A stretch of DNA of 64,000 bases from Oscillospiraceae bacterium (GCA_015067435.1 SVMM01000011.1:45126-109125); one strand, 5' to 3'; shown: positions 1-7,532, counted from the first letter of the stretch. Translations and numbers: made by a program. Notes: generated by a model not told the origin, from the sequence alone.

Positions 1-338
1 CCGTTCCAAATGCAGTCGATCCTGCCGCTGTTCAGGTCGTCCTCCTTCGTATCCCAGTCGATTGGCTTCTTGACCAGTTCGATGCCGAGCCGACGGCATG
101 CCTCCTGCGCCACGTCGATGTCGAAGCCGACGATCTCGCCCGCTTCATCGGTAAAGCCCATGGGCGGATAGTTCGCGTCAAGGCCGATCACAAGCCGTCC
201 CGCGTCGAGCACCCGCTGCAGCGAGCCGTCGCTCGTGGGAGCGTCCGTCCGCGTGACACCACCGCAGCCCGAAACCGTGAGTGTCAGTACAAATGCCATG
301 ATTCCCGCCAACAGTTTTCTGAACATCATCCTGTTCAT
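1..338 (-). CDS. Amino-acid ABC transporter substrate-binding lipoprotein, N-terminal part
   Basis: The reading frame runs off the left edge; about 112 residues are visible. The start ATG at 336-338 follows a GGAGG about 6 bp upstream. The N-terminus is a signal peptide (NRMMFRKLLAGIMAFVLTL) ending in a VSGC lipobox. After it comes a bacterial solute-binding family 3 start: a DAGRLVIGLDANYPPMGF block, then GEIVGFDIDVAQEACRRLG and IDWDTKEDDLNSGRIDCIWNG, which are the usual ligand-site segments of polar amino-acid binding proteins. It should be a lipid-anchored extracytoplasmic receptor for an amino-acid importer; the permease and ATPase would lie left of the window. Substrate cannot be read from this part. 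Confidence 0.9.
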   Translation of the reverse strand, partial: MNRMMFRKLLAGIMAFVLTLTVSGCGGVTRTDAPTSDGSLQRVLDAGRLVIGLDANYPPMGFTDEAGEIVGFDIDVAQEACRRLGIELVKKPIDWDTKEDDLNSGRIDCIWN

Positions 339-418
339 AAAAGCCTCCGCGCCGGTTTTCTTCCCTTTTGAGCATCGTGTGCCACATTTGGCATCATATG
401 CGTATACTTATTTATTTT

Positions 419-447
419 ATTATAGCACTTCCGACTCAAAATGGCAA
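419..447 (-). promoter_or_regulatory. Sigma-A promoter of the ABC binding-protein gene
   Basis: On the minus strand TTGCCA (442-447) and TATAAT (419-424) are separated by exactly 17 bp. It lies about 80 bp upstream of the start codon at 338 and just past a hairpin that would stop transcription from the right. Confidence 0.75.
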
Positions 448-469
448 CAAATAATGCCGCAAATGCATG

Positions 470-504
470 AAAACGGCGGCCTGCTGTCCGCAGACCGCCG
501 TTTT
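470..504 (-). terminator. Hairpin terminator after the 585-710 remnant
   Basis: AAAACGGCGGCCTGC pairs with GCAGACCGCCGTTTT (one G-T pair) around a 5-nt loop. It sits between the stop at 585 and the promoter at 419-447. The outer A/T tracts let it act on either strand. Confidence 0.65.
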
Positions 505-584
505 CAATTTGTTGCGCAAAAGCACATCTTGGCCAAACGTCCCGAAGGCGCATAGCCATTCAGGTAATCAAACAAAAGGTAAAA

Positions 585-710
585 TCAGAAATCAAACATG
601 CCCGCGGGCTTGGTGTTCGGTTTCTTCGTGTCGGTGTAGGTCGGCGCGGTGTTGTAGTCGATGCCGTGGATGGGCCACGTTGGCTCCTTGCCCTCGTACA
701 AGACTGACAT
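585..710 (-). pseudogene. C-terminal gene remnant ending GMFDF
   Basis: 41 codons on the minus strand, from an ATG with no Shine-Dalgarno and with a stop immediately before it, ending PNTKPAGMFDF. The composition (EPTWPIHGIDYNTAPTYTD) looks like the tail of a longer folded protein, and a good terminator follows. I do not recognise the family. It is probably what remains of a chromosomal gene after the rearrangement next to the tRNA at 959. Confidence 0.4.
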
Positions 711-741
711 TTATCGAACGCTCTGCAATGAGACTAGCTTC

Positions 742-835
742 ATTAGCAGGATTTTGGGTGGGATTGACCTCGTATTAGCAGGAGCATGATTTTTATTAGC
801 TGGAAGCCAAAAATCTTGCTAATATTATTAGCAGG
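742..835 (+). repeat. Four helically phased ATTAGCAGG repeats
   Basis: ATTAGCAGG or ATTAGCTGG starts at 742, 774, 795 and 827, all in the same orientation. Spacings are 32, 21 and 32 bp, close to whole helical turns. No gene lies in 711-902. The repeats could be sites for a DNA-binding protein, but neither partner nor target is evident. Confidence 0.5.
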
Positions 836-902
836 CTTTTGAGGGAGTCTTACGCTTCCAGTCCGACTTTGTTCGGTGGCGTCACCTGACAGCAGTTTTG
901 AA

Positions 903-956
903 GCAAAAAAGAATACCGCTCCAAAATGTTGCAATTTCAACGATTTTTGGAGCGGT
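903..956 (-). terminator. Terminator of the split tRNA-Arg
   Basis: ACCGCTCCAAAA (915-926) pairs with TTTTTGGAGCGGT (944-956). On the minus strand a T-rich run (complement of 903-913) follows. It abuts the CCA end of the tRNA 3' half, as the equivalent hairpins do at the two intact tRNA-Arg genes. Confidence 0.75.
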
Positions 957-958
957 TT

Positions 959-1004
959 TGGTACGCCTGATGCGATTCGAACGCACGACCCCCAGAGTCG
1001 GAGT
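959..1004 (-). pseudogene. 3' half of a split tRNA-Arg(CCG)
   Basis: The minus strand reads from the anticodon loop (ACTCCGACTC) through the 3' anticodon strand TCTGG, variable loop, T arm (GTGCG-TTCGAAT-CGCAT), acceptor CAGGCGT, discriminator A and encoded CCA. The 5' half is absent here; foreign sequence starts right after the core GTCGGAGT (997-1004). Acceptor CAGGCGT and stem TCTGG match GCGCCTG and CCAGA in the 5' half at 52840-52878, giving a canonical 77-nt tRNA. This marks the left edge of the island. Confidence 0.9.
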
Positions 1005-1147
1005 TATCAGGCATGGTTGAAAAATGGCGGATTTGTGCGGGTTTTCGGGCGCACTCGATGGTATCTCGAACCTTTCAGAAACGCCGCCAACCCTTGTGAT
1101 CAATAGGCTGGCGGCTATTTTGTGAAATAGTAGTCAGATAGTAGTCA
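995..1147. other. attL: island left junction with P' arm
   Basis: Core GAGTCGGAGT is followed by ttatcaggc and a roughly 140-bp arm with two direct repeats TAGTAGTCA at 1128 and 1139 (11-bp spacing). The same arm, with variable identity, occurs at 24762-24912, 52951-53102, 59599-59749 and in part at 31041-31095. The 11-bp-spaced direct repeats resemble arm-type binding sites of tyrosine integrases. Confidence 0.8.
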
Positions 1148-1174
1148 GAGTGTTGGCGCAATATCCAAGCAGGC

Positions 1175-1513
1175 TTATTCGTCTGTCGGCGTCGTCAAAT
1201 CCTTTCCTTTGGTAAATGCGGCTTCTATGTAGACAATGCCGTTTGCCTCGTCCACCCGATAGAGCACGATGTCATTGCGGGACAGGTAAAGCCGTATGCC
1301 CCGCTCACGCCATGGCGATGCGTCATAAAGCTGAAACTTGCTGGGCAGCGTCGATAATCCGCTTTGGATATCTGCGCGCAGCCGTTCATACCAGATTTCC
1401 GCCAAATCAGGAGCACCGAATTGCCATGTGATATAGTCCGCTTTTTCTATGATCTGCCGCTCGGCGGTCTCCGTGTAGATAATCTCATACCGCTTTATTT
1501 CTTCCACGGGCAA
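1175..1513 (-). CDS. RelE/ParE-family toxin of a type II toxin-antitoxin pair
   Basis: 112 residues with the RelE/ParE layout: an N-terminal beta strand (YEIIYTETAERQI), two helices with YITWQFGAPDLAEIWYERLRADIQSGL, then SPWRERGIRLYLSRNDIVLYRVDEANGIVYIEAAF, the usual basic strand region and final VLYRV...V strands. RelE members cleave mRNA in the ribosome; ParE members inhibit gyrase; the sequence does not decide which. The gene overlaps the antitoxin by 29 bp, so the two are translationally coupled. It is the first gene inside the island's left junction, a common place for a stabilising toxin-antitoxin pair. Confidence 0.85.
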   Translation of the reverse strand: MPVEEIKRYEIIYTETAERQIIEKADYITWQFGAPDLAEIWYERLRADIQSGLSTLPSKFQLYDASPWRERGIRLYLSRNDIVLYRVDEANGIVYIEAAFTKGKDLTTPTDE

Positions 1514-1796
1514 ACCGCTCCTTCATCTTGGCGTCCAGCGTGTCCTGCGAAACGACACGACCTTCCGCAATATCCTGCTCGCTCTTTGCAAGCACAGCGT
1601 CGATTTCCTTGGCGGTCAAGTCGTCCCACGTTTTCAGGGAAGGCCTAAACGGCATACGCCCCTCCCGGACACTTTGCTGGGCGAAGATCCGAACGGCCTC
1701 GGCAAACGAAGTCCCCAAATCACGGTAAAGCTCTTCCACCTGTGTTTTCAATTCTCCGTCCATACGGATCTGGCAGGTTGCATCCATTGCCATCAC
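1485..1796 (-). CDS. RelB/DinJ-type ribbon-helix-helix antitoxin
   Basis: 103 residues. The N-terminus (ATCQIRMDGELKTQVEELYRDLGTSFAEAVRIFAQQS) is a RelB/DinJ ribbon-helix-helix DNA-binding dimerisation module. The remainder, with DDLTAKEIDAVLAKSEQDIAEGRV, is the flexible toxin-binding tail. AAGGAGGCGAC precedes the start. It should neutralise the toxin encoded by the overlapping downstream gene and repress the pair through the palindrome next to its promoter. ATG at 1796 and the next Met codon are both possible starts. Confidence 0.85.
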   Translation of the reverse strand: MMAMDATCQIRMDGELKTQVEELYRDLGTSFAEAVRIFAQQSVREGRMPFRPSLKTWDDLTAKEIDAVLAKSEQDIAEGRVVSQDTLDAKMKERFARGRNKAV

Positions 1797-1809
1797 AAGT
1801 CGCCTCCTT

Positions 1810-1846
1810 GTAGTGCGATTGTACTACATTTTCCCTCCTCTGTCAA
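1810..1846 (-). promoter_or_regulatory. Promoter and operator of the toxin-antitoxin operon
   Basis: On the minus strand TTGACA (1841-1846), a 17-bp spacer and TACAAT (1818-1823). The -10 lies inside an inverted repeat with arms GTAGT and ACTAC (1810-1827), the expected position for antitoxin autorepression. Confidence 0.75.
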
Positions 1847-2231
1847 TATGCCAGTGGTATATCCCAAGCCTTTCAAAAACGCCGCCAAGAACGTGTCTGC
1901 AAAGCAGGTGTCGACCGTCTTCATTGTCCTCTTGACGGGGAGCGGTTCATGTACCATGCCGCAGGGGAAAAATAAAGCACAAATTTTTTTCGATTTTCTT
2001 ATTCAAGTCTTACCCATCGCACACTTCTTATGCTCCCATGCCATTCACGTTTTTGGAGCGTACAAGGCGATTCACAGGGCATAGAGCGCGTAGGAAGGGA
2101 TTGTTTCCCCCATCTATGCCTTATTACACCGCTTGATCGCTTGTCAACGCAGGATGCGGAAGCCCACCAACCTGTTTTTCACGGTTGGTGGGCTTCTCTG
2201 CGTGTTTTTCACAGAGCTGGGGCAGCGCCCA
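1847..2231. other. Gene-free stretch with decayed att arm and a hairpin
   Basis: No convincing gene. Around 1856-1890 the sequence resembles the interior of the P' arm at 1063-1098 (cctttcaaaaacgccgccaa against cctttcagaaacgccgccaa), so it is probably a decayed copy. A strong hairpin, GAAGCCCACCAACC paired with GGTTGGTGGGCTTC (2159-2196), lies downstream of the DUF4956 gene and may terminate that operon, though no T-run follows on the minus strand. Confidence 0.45.
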
Positions 2232-2897
2232 TCACAGCGCTTCCTTCGTGACCGGCTTGCCGCAGACGATGTTCAGGTTGCCGTTGCGCTCGCGCAGCTC
2301 GTCGAGGAACGCTTTCGTCGCGTGCGCGTCGCGCAGCGTGACCTTGTAGCTCAGCTCATAGAGCGTGCCCATGTTCGTGGTCTTGACGCGCTCTAAGTCC
2401 GCGCTGCGCGCGTACTTTTGGAACAGGTCGTCAAAAAGGCCGTCGTAGTCGAGGTTTTCGGGGATCGTGATCTTCAGCTCGCGCTCGTCGGCGCCCTTCG
2501 CGCCGAAGCCGGTCGCGGTCAGCAGCAGCGAGAACGCCGCCATCACCGCGAAGAACGCCGCCGCGATCGCCACATAGCCCATGCCGGTCGCAAGGCCGAT
2601 GGCGGTCGCGAGGAAGACCATGCCGATCTCCTTCGCGCTGCCCGGCGCGCTGCGGAAGCGGATCAGGCCGAACGCGCCCGCCACGGCGACGCCCGCGCCG
2701 ATGTTGCCGTTGACCATCATGATGATGATCTGCACCATCGCCGGCAGCATGGCGAGCGTCAGGACAAAGCTCTGGGAATACTTGGACTTGTACATGCTCA
2801 GCGCGGCCGCGCCGAGGCCGAGGAGAAGGGAAACGGCGGTGCAGATAAAGAATGCGGAAGCCGTGATTTCGGTTCCGGTAATGATCGAGTTAAGCAC
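2232..2897 (-). CDS. DUF4956 membrane protein
   Basis: 221 residues. Four hydrophobic segments in the first 135 residues (ITASAFFICTAVSLLLGLGAA; FVLTLAMLPAMVQIIIMMV; a glycine-rich segment with GAFGLIRFRSAPGSAKEIGMVF; ATGMGYVAIAAAFFAVMAAF) and a soluble C-terminal domain of about 80 residues. FGLIRFRSAPG..KEI is characteristic of DUF4956 proteins. Family members are often encoded with VTC-type polyphosphate polymerases, as here: the two genes overlap by 8 bp. The biochemical role is unknown; a part in polyphosphate synthesis or transport is inferred from context only. Confidence 0.85.
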   Translation of the reverse strand: MLNSIITGTEITASAFFICTAVSLLLGLGAAALSMYKSKYSQSFVLTLAMLPAMVQIIIMMVNGNIGAGVAVAGAFGLIRFRSAPGSAKEIGMVFLATAIGLATGMGYVAIAAAFFAVMAAFSLLLTATGFGAKGADERELKITIPENLDYDGLFDDLFQKYARSADLERVKTTNMGTLYELSYKVTLRDAHATKAFLDELRERNGNLNIVCGKPVTKEAL

Positions 2898-3621
2898 TGA
2901 GAAGGACCTCCTTTTGCATCACGGCGGACCTGCCGCCGAGCACGAATTGTTTGTAGTACGCTCCATACTTGGAGAACGAGGTGGAAAAGATGTTGTTGTC
3001 GGACAGCAGCCGCGCCAGCCAAAGCGGGGCTGTGCCGGGGATCTTGATCTCCATCAGATAAACGTCGTCCGCCAGCAGCGGTACGCCGTGGTCGCCGAGC
3101 CGCAGGTCGACGTCGTTGGAGCGGGCGCGCAGCGCGGTGTCGAAGGTGATGCGCAGCTCGCCGCCGTCCGCCGCGGCATACGCCTCGCGGTCGTAGGCGA
3201 TGAACACCTTGGGGATGGGACGGTAGAATTGCAGGAACCAGTCGATCTCGCGGCTGATCTGGCTGCCGCCGCCGCGGCGCGCGCCGCAGAGATACCGCAA
3301 AGCGTCCTGCATCTCCATCGTGACGCGCCGCTTGTAGACCACGCCGTCGTATTTCTTCTTGATCTCGACGAAAACCTTGTCGCGGCTGCCGGGCACGCCG
3401 TAGCTCCGCATGCGGAGCTTCTCCTTATAGACCGGCTTTTCCAGCGACGTGCGGATCAGGTCGTAGCGTTCGGTATCGTAATAGATGTTGCTGAGGGAAT
3501 AGCGCGGGTGCGCGTCGGGCTTCATATAGGGCGCCATACCTTCGAGCACGGCCGTGTACTGCTCATATGTCAGCAGGTATTTCGTTTCATATCGCTTGAA
3601 GCAGCTTTGGATCTCGCTCAT
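2890..3621 (-). CDS. VTC-domain polyphosphate polymerase-like protein
   Basis: 243 residues forming one VTC-type triphosphate-tunnel domain. KRYETKYLLTYEQY gives the first basic strand, YSLSNIYYDTERYDLIR the acidic metal-binding strand, KEKLRMRSYG the basic tunnel strand, KVFVEIKKKYDGVVYKRRV the next, and YLMEIKIPG a late acidic strand. In yeast Vtc4 this fold polymerises ATP gamma-phosphate into polyphosphate in a lysine/arginine-lined tunnel; bacterial homologues are presumed similar. First gene of a two-gene unit with DUF4956. Its promoter region carries the 11-bp direct repeats found before the two secreted beta-helix genes, tying it to the nearby two-component system. Confidence 0.85.
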   Translation of the reverse strand: MSEIQSCFKRYETKYLLTYEQYTAVLEGMAPYMKPDAHPRYSLSNIYYDTERYDLIRTSLEKPVYKEKLRMRSYGVPGSRDKVFVEIKKKYDGVVYKRRVTMEMQDALRYLCGARRGGGSQISREIDWFLQFYRPIPKVFIAYDREAYAAADGGELRITFDTALRARSNDVDLRLGDHGVPLLADDVYLMEIKIPGTAPLWLARLLSDNNIFSTSFSKYGAYYKQFVLGGRSAVMQKEVLLSA

Positions 3622-3651
3622 ATCGTTCGCCTCCTTGCCTTTGCTGTCCGC

Positions 3652-3720
3652 ATCATAGCAAAGCCGCCGGCCGGAAATCCCCGAGAAAGTGCGGCGAAAT
3701 TTACGAAAAGCTTACGAAAA
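3652..3720 (-). promoter_or_regulatory. Response-regulator-like operator and promoter of the VTC/DUF4956 operon
   Basis: Reading the minus strand, TTTTCGTAA occurs twice with an 11-bp period (3712-3720 and 3701-3709), followed by ATTTCGCCGC. A -10 TATGAT lies at 3652-3657, 44 bp after the second repeat, with no good -35. The same arrangement with a 43-bp distance is found at 9907-9974 and 11981-12048. Such tandem 11-bp half-sites are typical of OmpR/PhoB-family regulators. Confidence 0.65.
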
Positions 3721-3798
3721 ATACCTCCTGCCGATTTACCACAGCCTAATACGGAAGCAATCGTGAAAGTCGAATAGACGACGTTGTAAGGGAAAGTT

Positions 3799-3832
3799 CA
3801 GCCTCAGAGAGCAGAGATGCTTTCTGAGGCTG
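3799..3832 (+). terminator. Hairpin terminator
   Basis: CAGCCTCAGA pairs with TCTGAGGCTG, followed by ttcttttt. It faces the plus strand although no intact plus-strand gene precedes it, so it probably served a gene that has been lost. Confidence 0.6.
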
Positions 3833-3993
3833 TTCTTTTTCGCATATTCGTCTTTTTTACCCCGCCTTCTATGATGAGCCTAACGGAGAACGATGCGGCG
3901 GAGCATCGCGGGTACGGCAAGTATGGAAAATGCAAAAGTGGCAAGTCTGCCGTGCGAGATTGGCTGTCCAAGCTGAGCAGTAAGATTTCCATG

Positions 3994-4599
3994 CTATCTC
4001 AAAAACATGGCGATTATCGCTTTTGCGTCGGTTTCAGACAGCAGAGCTTGTAGAAACTGTATGTATTCTCCGGGGCTTCCGCTAAATCTTTCGCCAAGTA
4101 TTTCTTCATATCCCGATTTGTCAAAACCGGCATTGGCATAAGCAAAAGCGCCCGCAAAGTTATTTCCCCAATCGGTTTTCCGAGTAGCAGACATCATTGC
4201 CCTTTGCTTCTCAGATGAACTCGATCCATAGACCTGCGGTGCAAGCTGAAGCAGTTTAGCAAGACGCAGGTTCCTTTCCTCGGCGAGAAAGCGATAGCGC
4301 AGGTTTTCGGCACGTTTGATTTGCCGATCCGTGTTTCCGGTAAGCGTCGGGAGACTCAGCGAAGCGATTCCATCCGCTATCCGGCGCTGCATTTCCGTTG
4401 CACTGTCCCGCTCGACCTGCGCTGTCTCCTCCGCAATGTGATGCCTTGCCGTGAGCTTGCAGTCGTTGCACAGTCCCGGCGTCACCGCTGCCGCTTTCTC
4501 CCAATCCTTGCCGCGCTGCGTTCCGCCGGGGCCGCGAAAGCTCCGATATTCGACATATTTTCCGCCGCAGCTCTTACAAATACGTATTGCGCGTGGCAT
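3994..4599 (-). CDS. Hypothetical protein with N-terminal zinc-ribbon-like cysteines
   Basis: 201 residues. ICKSCGGKYVEY at residues 7-18 and GLCNDCK near residue 42 give two CxxC knuckles that could bind zinc. A charged helical middle (ETAQVERDSATEMQRRIADG, then RQIKRAENLRYRFLAEERNLRLAKLL) follows, and a C-terminal region DWGNNFAGAFAYANAGFDKSGYEEILGERFSG. GGAGCGATC precedes the start. I do not recognise the family. It lies alone, transcribed away from the CarD-like gene, with no obvious partner. Confidence 0.6.
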   Translation of the reverse strand: MPRAIRICKSCGGKYVEYRSFRGPGGTQRGKDWEKAAAVTPGLCNDCKLTARHHIAEETAQVERDSATEMQRRIADGIASLSLPTLTGNTDRQIKRAENLRYRFLAEERNLRLAKLLQLAPQVYGSSSSEKQRAMMSATRKTDWGNNFAGAFAYANAGFDKSGYEEILGERFSGSPGEYIQFLQALLSETDAKAIIAMFLR

Positions 4600-4783
4600 G
4601 ATCGCTCCATTTCTGATCCGTCAATGTGTGAACTGGTCTAAAACCTCTTGCTTTCTCTATATTTTATCATTTTTTATTTTTCTGTGTCAAAGGGGAAATA
4701 TACTTTTTTTAACAGAAACATATGCATTTTGCGAAAATAAGTGATATAATTACACTATTGATATAGAAACAGTGAGGTGCATC

Positions 4784-5284
4784 ATGTTTCAGGCAAACGA
4801 TTATGTGGTTTATGGACGTTCCGGCGTCTGTGTGTTGGAAGGTACGGAACGAATCAATGGACAGGACTTCTATTGCCTTCGCTCGCTGCATCAGAACTGC
4901 CATATCAAAACGCCGGTTGACGGGAAAAATCCGATTCGCCCCGTGCTGTCAAAGGATGAGGCAAACGCGCTGATCGACAGGATTCCTTACATGGAAACTA
5001 TGACCGTAGACAGCAGCAACACACGGGATCTGAGCGGAAAATACCGGGCGTCGATCTTGTCGCAGAAATGCGAGAACCTGGTCGAATTGACGATGACCAT
5101 ATACGCAAAAAAGCAGGAGGCGTATCGGGCAAAGAAAAAGCTCAGCAGTACCGATCAGGCGTTCTTAAAGGAAGCTGAAGGCCTGCTTTTCGGAGAACTG
5201 TCCGTTGCTCTGGGCATTCCCTTTGATGAGGTACAGCCCTATATCAAAAAACGGCTGAGAAGCAACGGACAGGAAGATTCCTGA
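4784..5284 (+). CDS. CarD-family transcription regulator
   Basis: 166 residues when started at ATG 4784, which follows GTGAGGTG; the in-frame ATG at 4772 is poorly placed. The N-terminus FQANDYVVYGRSGVCVLEGTERINGQDFYCLRSL is the CarD/TRCF RNA-polymerase-interacting Tudor-like domain. The remainder is helical. CarD proteins bind the RNA polymerase beta subunit and stabilise open promoter complexes. A TATAAT (4745-4750) lies 34 bp before the start without a clear -35. No partner gene is evident. Confidence 0.8.
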   Translation: MFQANDYVVYGRSGVCVLEGTERINGQDFYCLRSLHQNCHIKTPVDGKNPIRPVLSKDEANALIDRIPYMETMTVDSSNTRDLSGKYRASILSQKCENLVELTMTIYAKKQEAYRAKKKLSSTDQAFLKEAEGLLFGELSVALGIPFDEVQPYIKKRLRSNGQEDS

Positions 5285-5602
5285 CTGTTAACGCTGTTTA
5301 CATAAGTTTTCAACTTTTTCCACAGAGTTTTCCACAATTCTAATATATTTGCATTTCTATATAGTTACCATAATACTATATACACTAATTATTGCTTTGC
5401 ATAAAATTAAAAAAATTCTTACATTTTCAAGAAATTGATGTTATAATAATTTCGCAGTGAGAGCTGCCATGGGAGTGCTTTTCATAGCGGCAAAATGAAC
5501 GGCAGTCCATTTTGCATACGCATAATCGCTTGAACATCTCTCTGCATGACGGGCCGGGTCAGTCCTGCCGTGACGGATCGCGCCGCAAAGGAGGTGTGAA
5601 GC
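5285..5602. promoter_or_regulatory. AT-rich intergenic region with DnaA-box-like sites and a promoter
   Basis: Two TTTTCCACA sequences, one mismatch from the DnaA box TTATCCACA, lie at 5316-5324 and 5328-5336 (12 bp apart). About 110 bp of strongly AT-rich DNA (5337-5450) follow, unlike the GC-rich surroundings. A promoter TTACAT (5419-5424), 17 bp, TATAAT (5442-5447) then begins a roughly 145-nt leader for the gene at 5603. AT-rich DNA beside DnaA boxes can be a replication or regulatory element; this is an inference. Confidence 0.5.
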
Positions 5603-5851
5603 GTGAAACGTGTTAAGAGCGCGTGTATCCTGCAAACGCTCGTGTTTTCCCAGAAGCCGGAGCTTGGCCACAGCCGCGATGTGAACCTGAAGATGAACCG
5701 CGATGAGTTTGAGCATTACAAGCATACAATGGAGCGGACAGGCGTAAGGTATCAGGTCCTGGACGAAGCCGAAGAAAAGGACGGCACTCTCGTCGTCCAT
5801 GTGCGCAAACAGTATAACGACAAGGCGGATGTCAGCGAATACTTCACCTGA
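5603..5851 (+). CDS. Conserved small protein of unknown function
   Basis: 82 residues starting at GTG with AAAGGAGGTG upstream. The sequence pattern (MKRVKSACILQTLVF at the N-terminus; EFEHYKHTMERTGVRYQVLDEAEEKDGTLVVHVRKQYNDKADVSEYF at the C-terminus) matches a small protein I have seen widely in Firmicutes without an assigned role. No membrane segment. Its own promoter and long leader suggest regulated monocistronic expression. Confidence 0.7.
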   Translation: MKRVKSACILQTLVFSQKPELGHSRDVNLKMNRDEFEHYKHTMERTGVRYQVLDEAEEKDGTLVVHVRKQYNDKADVSEYFT

Positions 5852-5910
5852 TGCGCGATGCGGCAAAAACGGCAAGAGCGCAGCCTCAAGAGATTTGGGC
5901 ATTCTGCCCT

Positions 5911-5939
5911 TTGCAAATCTAATCTTCCTTTGTTATAAT
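5911..5939 (+). promoter_or_regulatory. Promoter of the MATE gene
   Basis: TTGCAA (5911-5916), 17-bp spacer, TATAAT (5934-5939). Transcription would start near 5946, at the first base of the leader hairpin. Confidence 0.75.
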
Positions 5940-5947
5940 TTGAGTCA

Positions 5948-6075
5948 GCGAGCAGCAAATTGCGTAAGTCCGGCTACGGAGCGCAATTTGCTGCTCGCTT
6001 CATTATGAAAGCGCGCTTTCATAATGAAGAAAATCGCCATTTCCCTCGCCGCTTGTGCGGCAACCGGGAAATGTG
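5948..6075 (+). promoter_or_regulatory. Three-hairpin mRNA leader of the MATE gene
   Basis: Hairpin 1: a perfect 17-bp stem (5948-5964 with 5982-5998) around a 17-nt loop. Hairpin 2: a perfect 30-nt palindrome (5999-6028) directly following. Hairpin 3: CCATTTCCC pairs with GGGAAATGTGG (about 6040-6073) and encloses an inner GCCGC stem. The Shine-Dalgarno GAGGTGAT and ATG 6093 come after hairpin 3. No T-run marks a plain terminator, so the leader may control translation or antitermination. It matches no riboswitch I know. Confidence 0.6.
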
Positions 6076-6092
6076 GCTATGAGGTGATACCC

Positions 6093-7532
6093 ATGGAACA
6101 GAAAGCAAATCAGTATCTCGAAACAGAGCCCGTCAGCGCGCTGATGCGCAGATACGCGATCCCCTGTATTATTTCGCTGTTGGTCGCGGCGCTCTACAAC
6201 ATTGTCGATCAGATCTTCATTGCCAACGCCGACTATCTCGGCTCCTACGGTAACGCGGCAAATACGGTGGTTTTCCCGCTGACCGTCGTGGCGCTCGCCG
6301 TCGCGGTCATGATTGGGGACGGCGCGTGCGCCTTTGTCAGTATTCTGCTCGGTCAGGGCAGGCGGGATGACGCGGGGACGACCATCGGTAATGCGGTCAC
6401 GCTGTCGGCGGCAAGCGGCGTCCTCGTCACGTTTGTTTATCTCGCGTTTTCCAGGCAGATCCTCGCCATGTTCGGCGGTACCGTCAACGCAGAGACTTTT
6501 CGCCAGTCACAGGAGTATTTCTTTTGGATCACAGTTGGTATTCCATTTTATATGTTTGGTCAGGCGATGAACCCGATTATCCGCTCGGACGGAAGTCCTA
6601 AGTTTGCGATGATCTCTACGCTGGCGGGGGCGGTGTTCAATATCATCTTCGACCCCATTCTGATTTTCGGCCTGCGTTGGGGCATGATGGGAGCGGCGGT
6701 CGCCACAATTCTCGGGCAAATCATTACGGCGGCGCTTGCTGTGTGGTATCTCTGTCATATAAAGGCAGTTCGATTGGGCAGGCGTTCGTTTCGTCTGAAC
6801 GGCGCACTGATCCGAAAATTTATCCCGCTCGGCATTACGAGCCTGCTCAGCCAGCTCTCGCTGGTGGCGGCAATGGCGGCAATCAACAATATGCTCCGCA
6901 AATACGGCGCACTCGATCCGGTCTTTTCACAGGCGGAATATGCGCAGATCCCGATGGCAGTCGTCGGCATTGTGATGAAGTTCTTCCAAATCGTCATTTC
7001 CGTCGCGGTCGGTATGGCGGCGGGCTGTATCCCGGTCGCGGGCTACAATATCGGCGCGAACAGGAAGGAACGCGCGCTGGAGCTGTTTACGCTGCTTTTG
7101 AAATGCGAGGCGTTGGTGGGGGTTGCGGCACTTGTCATCGTCGAACTGTTTCCGAGGCAGTTGATCGCGCTGTTCGGTGCCGCGAACGAGAGCGTCTACT
7201 ATACGGCGTTTGCCGTTAAGTCATTCCGTATCTATCTCTGCATGATGGCGCTTGCCACGGTCAACAAGGGAACCTTTATCTATTTGCAGGCAATCGGCAA
7301 GGCGCTTGCCTCGACCATGATCTCAATGATCCGCGAGGTCGCGTTCGGCGTCGGCTTTGCGCTCGTTCTGCCGATGTTCTATGGGCTGGACGGCGTGCTG
7401 TATTCCATGCCGGCGTCCGATCTGCTGACGTTTCTCATTGCCGCAGTGGTGATCCGCAAGGTGTATCGAGAATTGAGCGCGGACAGAGAGGACGTCCTTG
7501 CCGTGCGACAAGCGGCTGTACAGGGAGAATGA
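6093..7532 (+). CDS. MATE-family multidrug efflux transporter
   Basis: 479 residues from ATG 6093, chosen because GAGGTGAT precedes it; the frame is open upstream but lies in the leader hairpins. Twelve hydrophobic segments in two six-helix halves, with MATE landmarks: ALMRRYAIPCIISLLVAALYNIVDQIFIA in helix 1, ILLGQGRRDDAGTTIGNAV, PIIRSDGSPKFAMISTLAGAVFNIIFDPILIF and AAGCIPVAGYNIGANRKERALEL in the second half. MATE pumps export cationic drugs or metabolites using Na+ or H+ gradients across the inner membrane. A fragment of a cytidylate-kinase-like gene follows 4 bp after the stop. Confidence 0.9.
   Translation: MEQKANQYLETEPVSALMRRYAIPCIISLLVAALYNIVDQIFIANADYLGSYGNAANTVVFPLTVVALAVAVMIGDGACAFVSILLGQGRRDDAGTTIGNAVTLSAASGVLVTFVYLAFSRQILAMFGGTVNAETFRQSQEYFFWITVGIPFYMFGQAMNPIIRSDGSPKFAMISTLAGAVFNIIFDPILIFGLRWGMMGAAVATILGQIITAALAVWYLCHIKAVRLGRRSFRLNGALIRKFIPLGITSLLSQLSLVAAMAAINNMLRKYGALDPVFSQAEYAQIPMAVVGIVMKFFQIVISVAVGMAAGCIPVAGYNIGANRKERALELFTLLLKCEALVGVAALVIVELFPRQLIALFGAANESVYYTAFAVKSFRIYLCMMALATVNKGTFIYLQAIGKALASTMISMIREVAFGVGFALVLPMFYGLDGVLYSMPASDLLTFLIAAVVIRKVYRELSADREDVLAVRQAAVQGE

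Noticed and set aside
5948..6075. Known riboswitch before the MATE gene
   Set aside because: The three hairpins lack the conserved ACGA/GGG motifs of guanidine riboswitches and other signatures I can recall; kept only as a structured leader.
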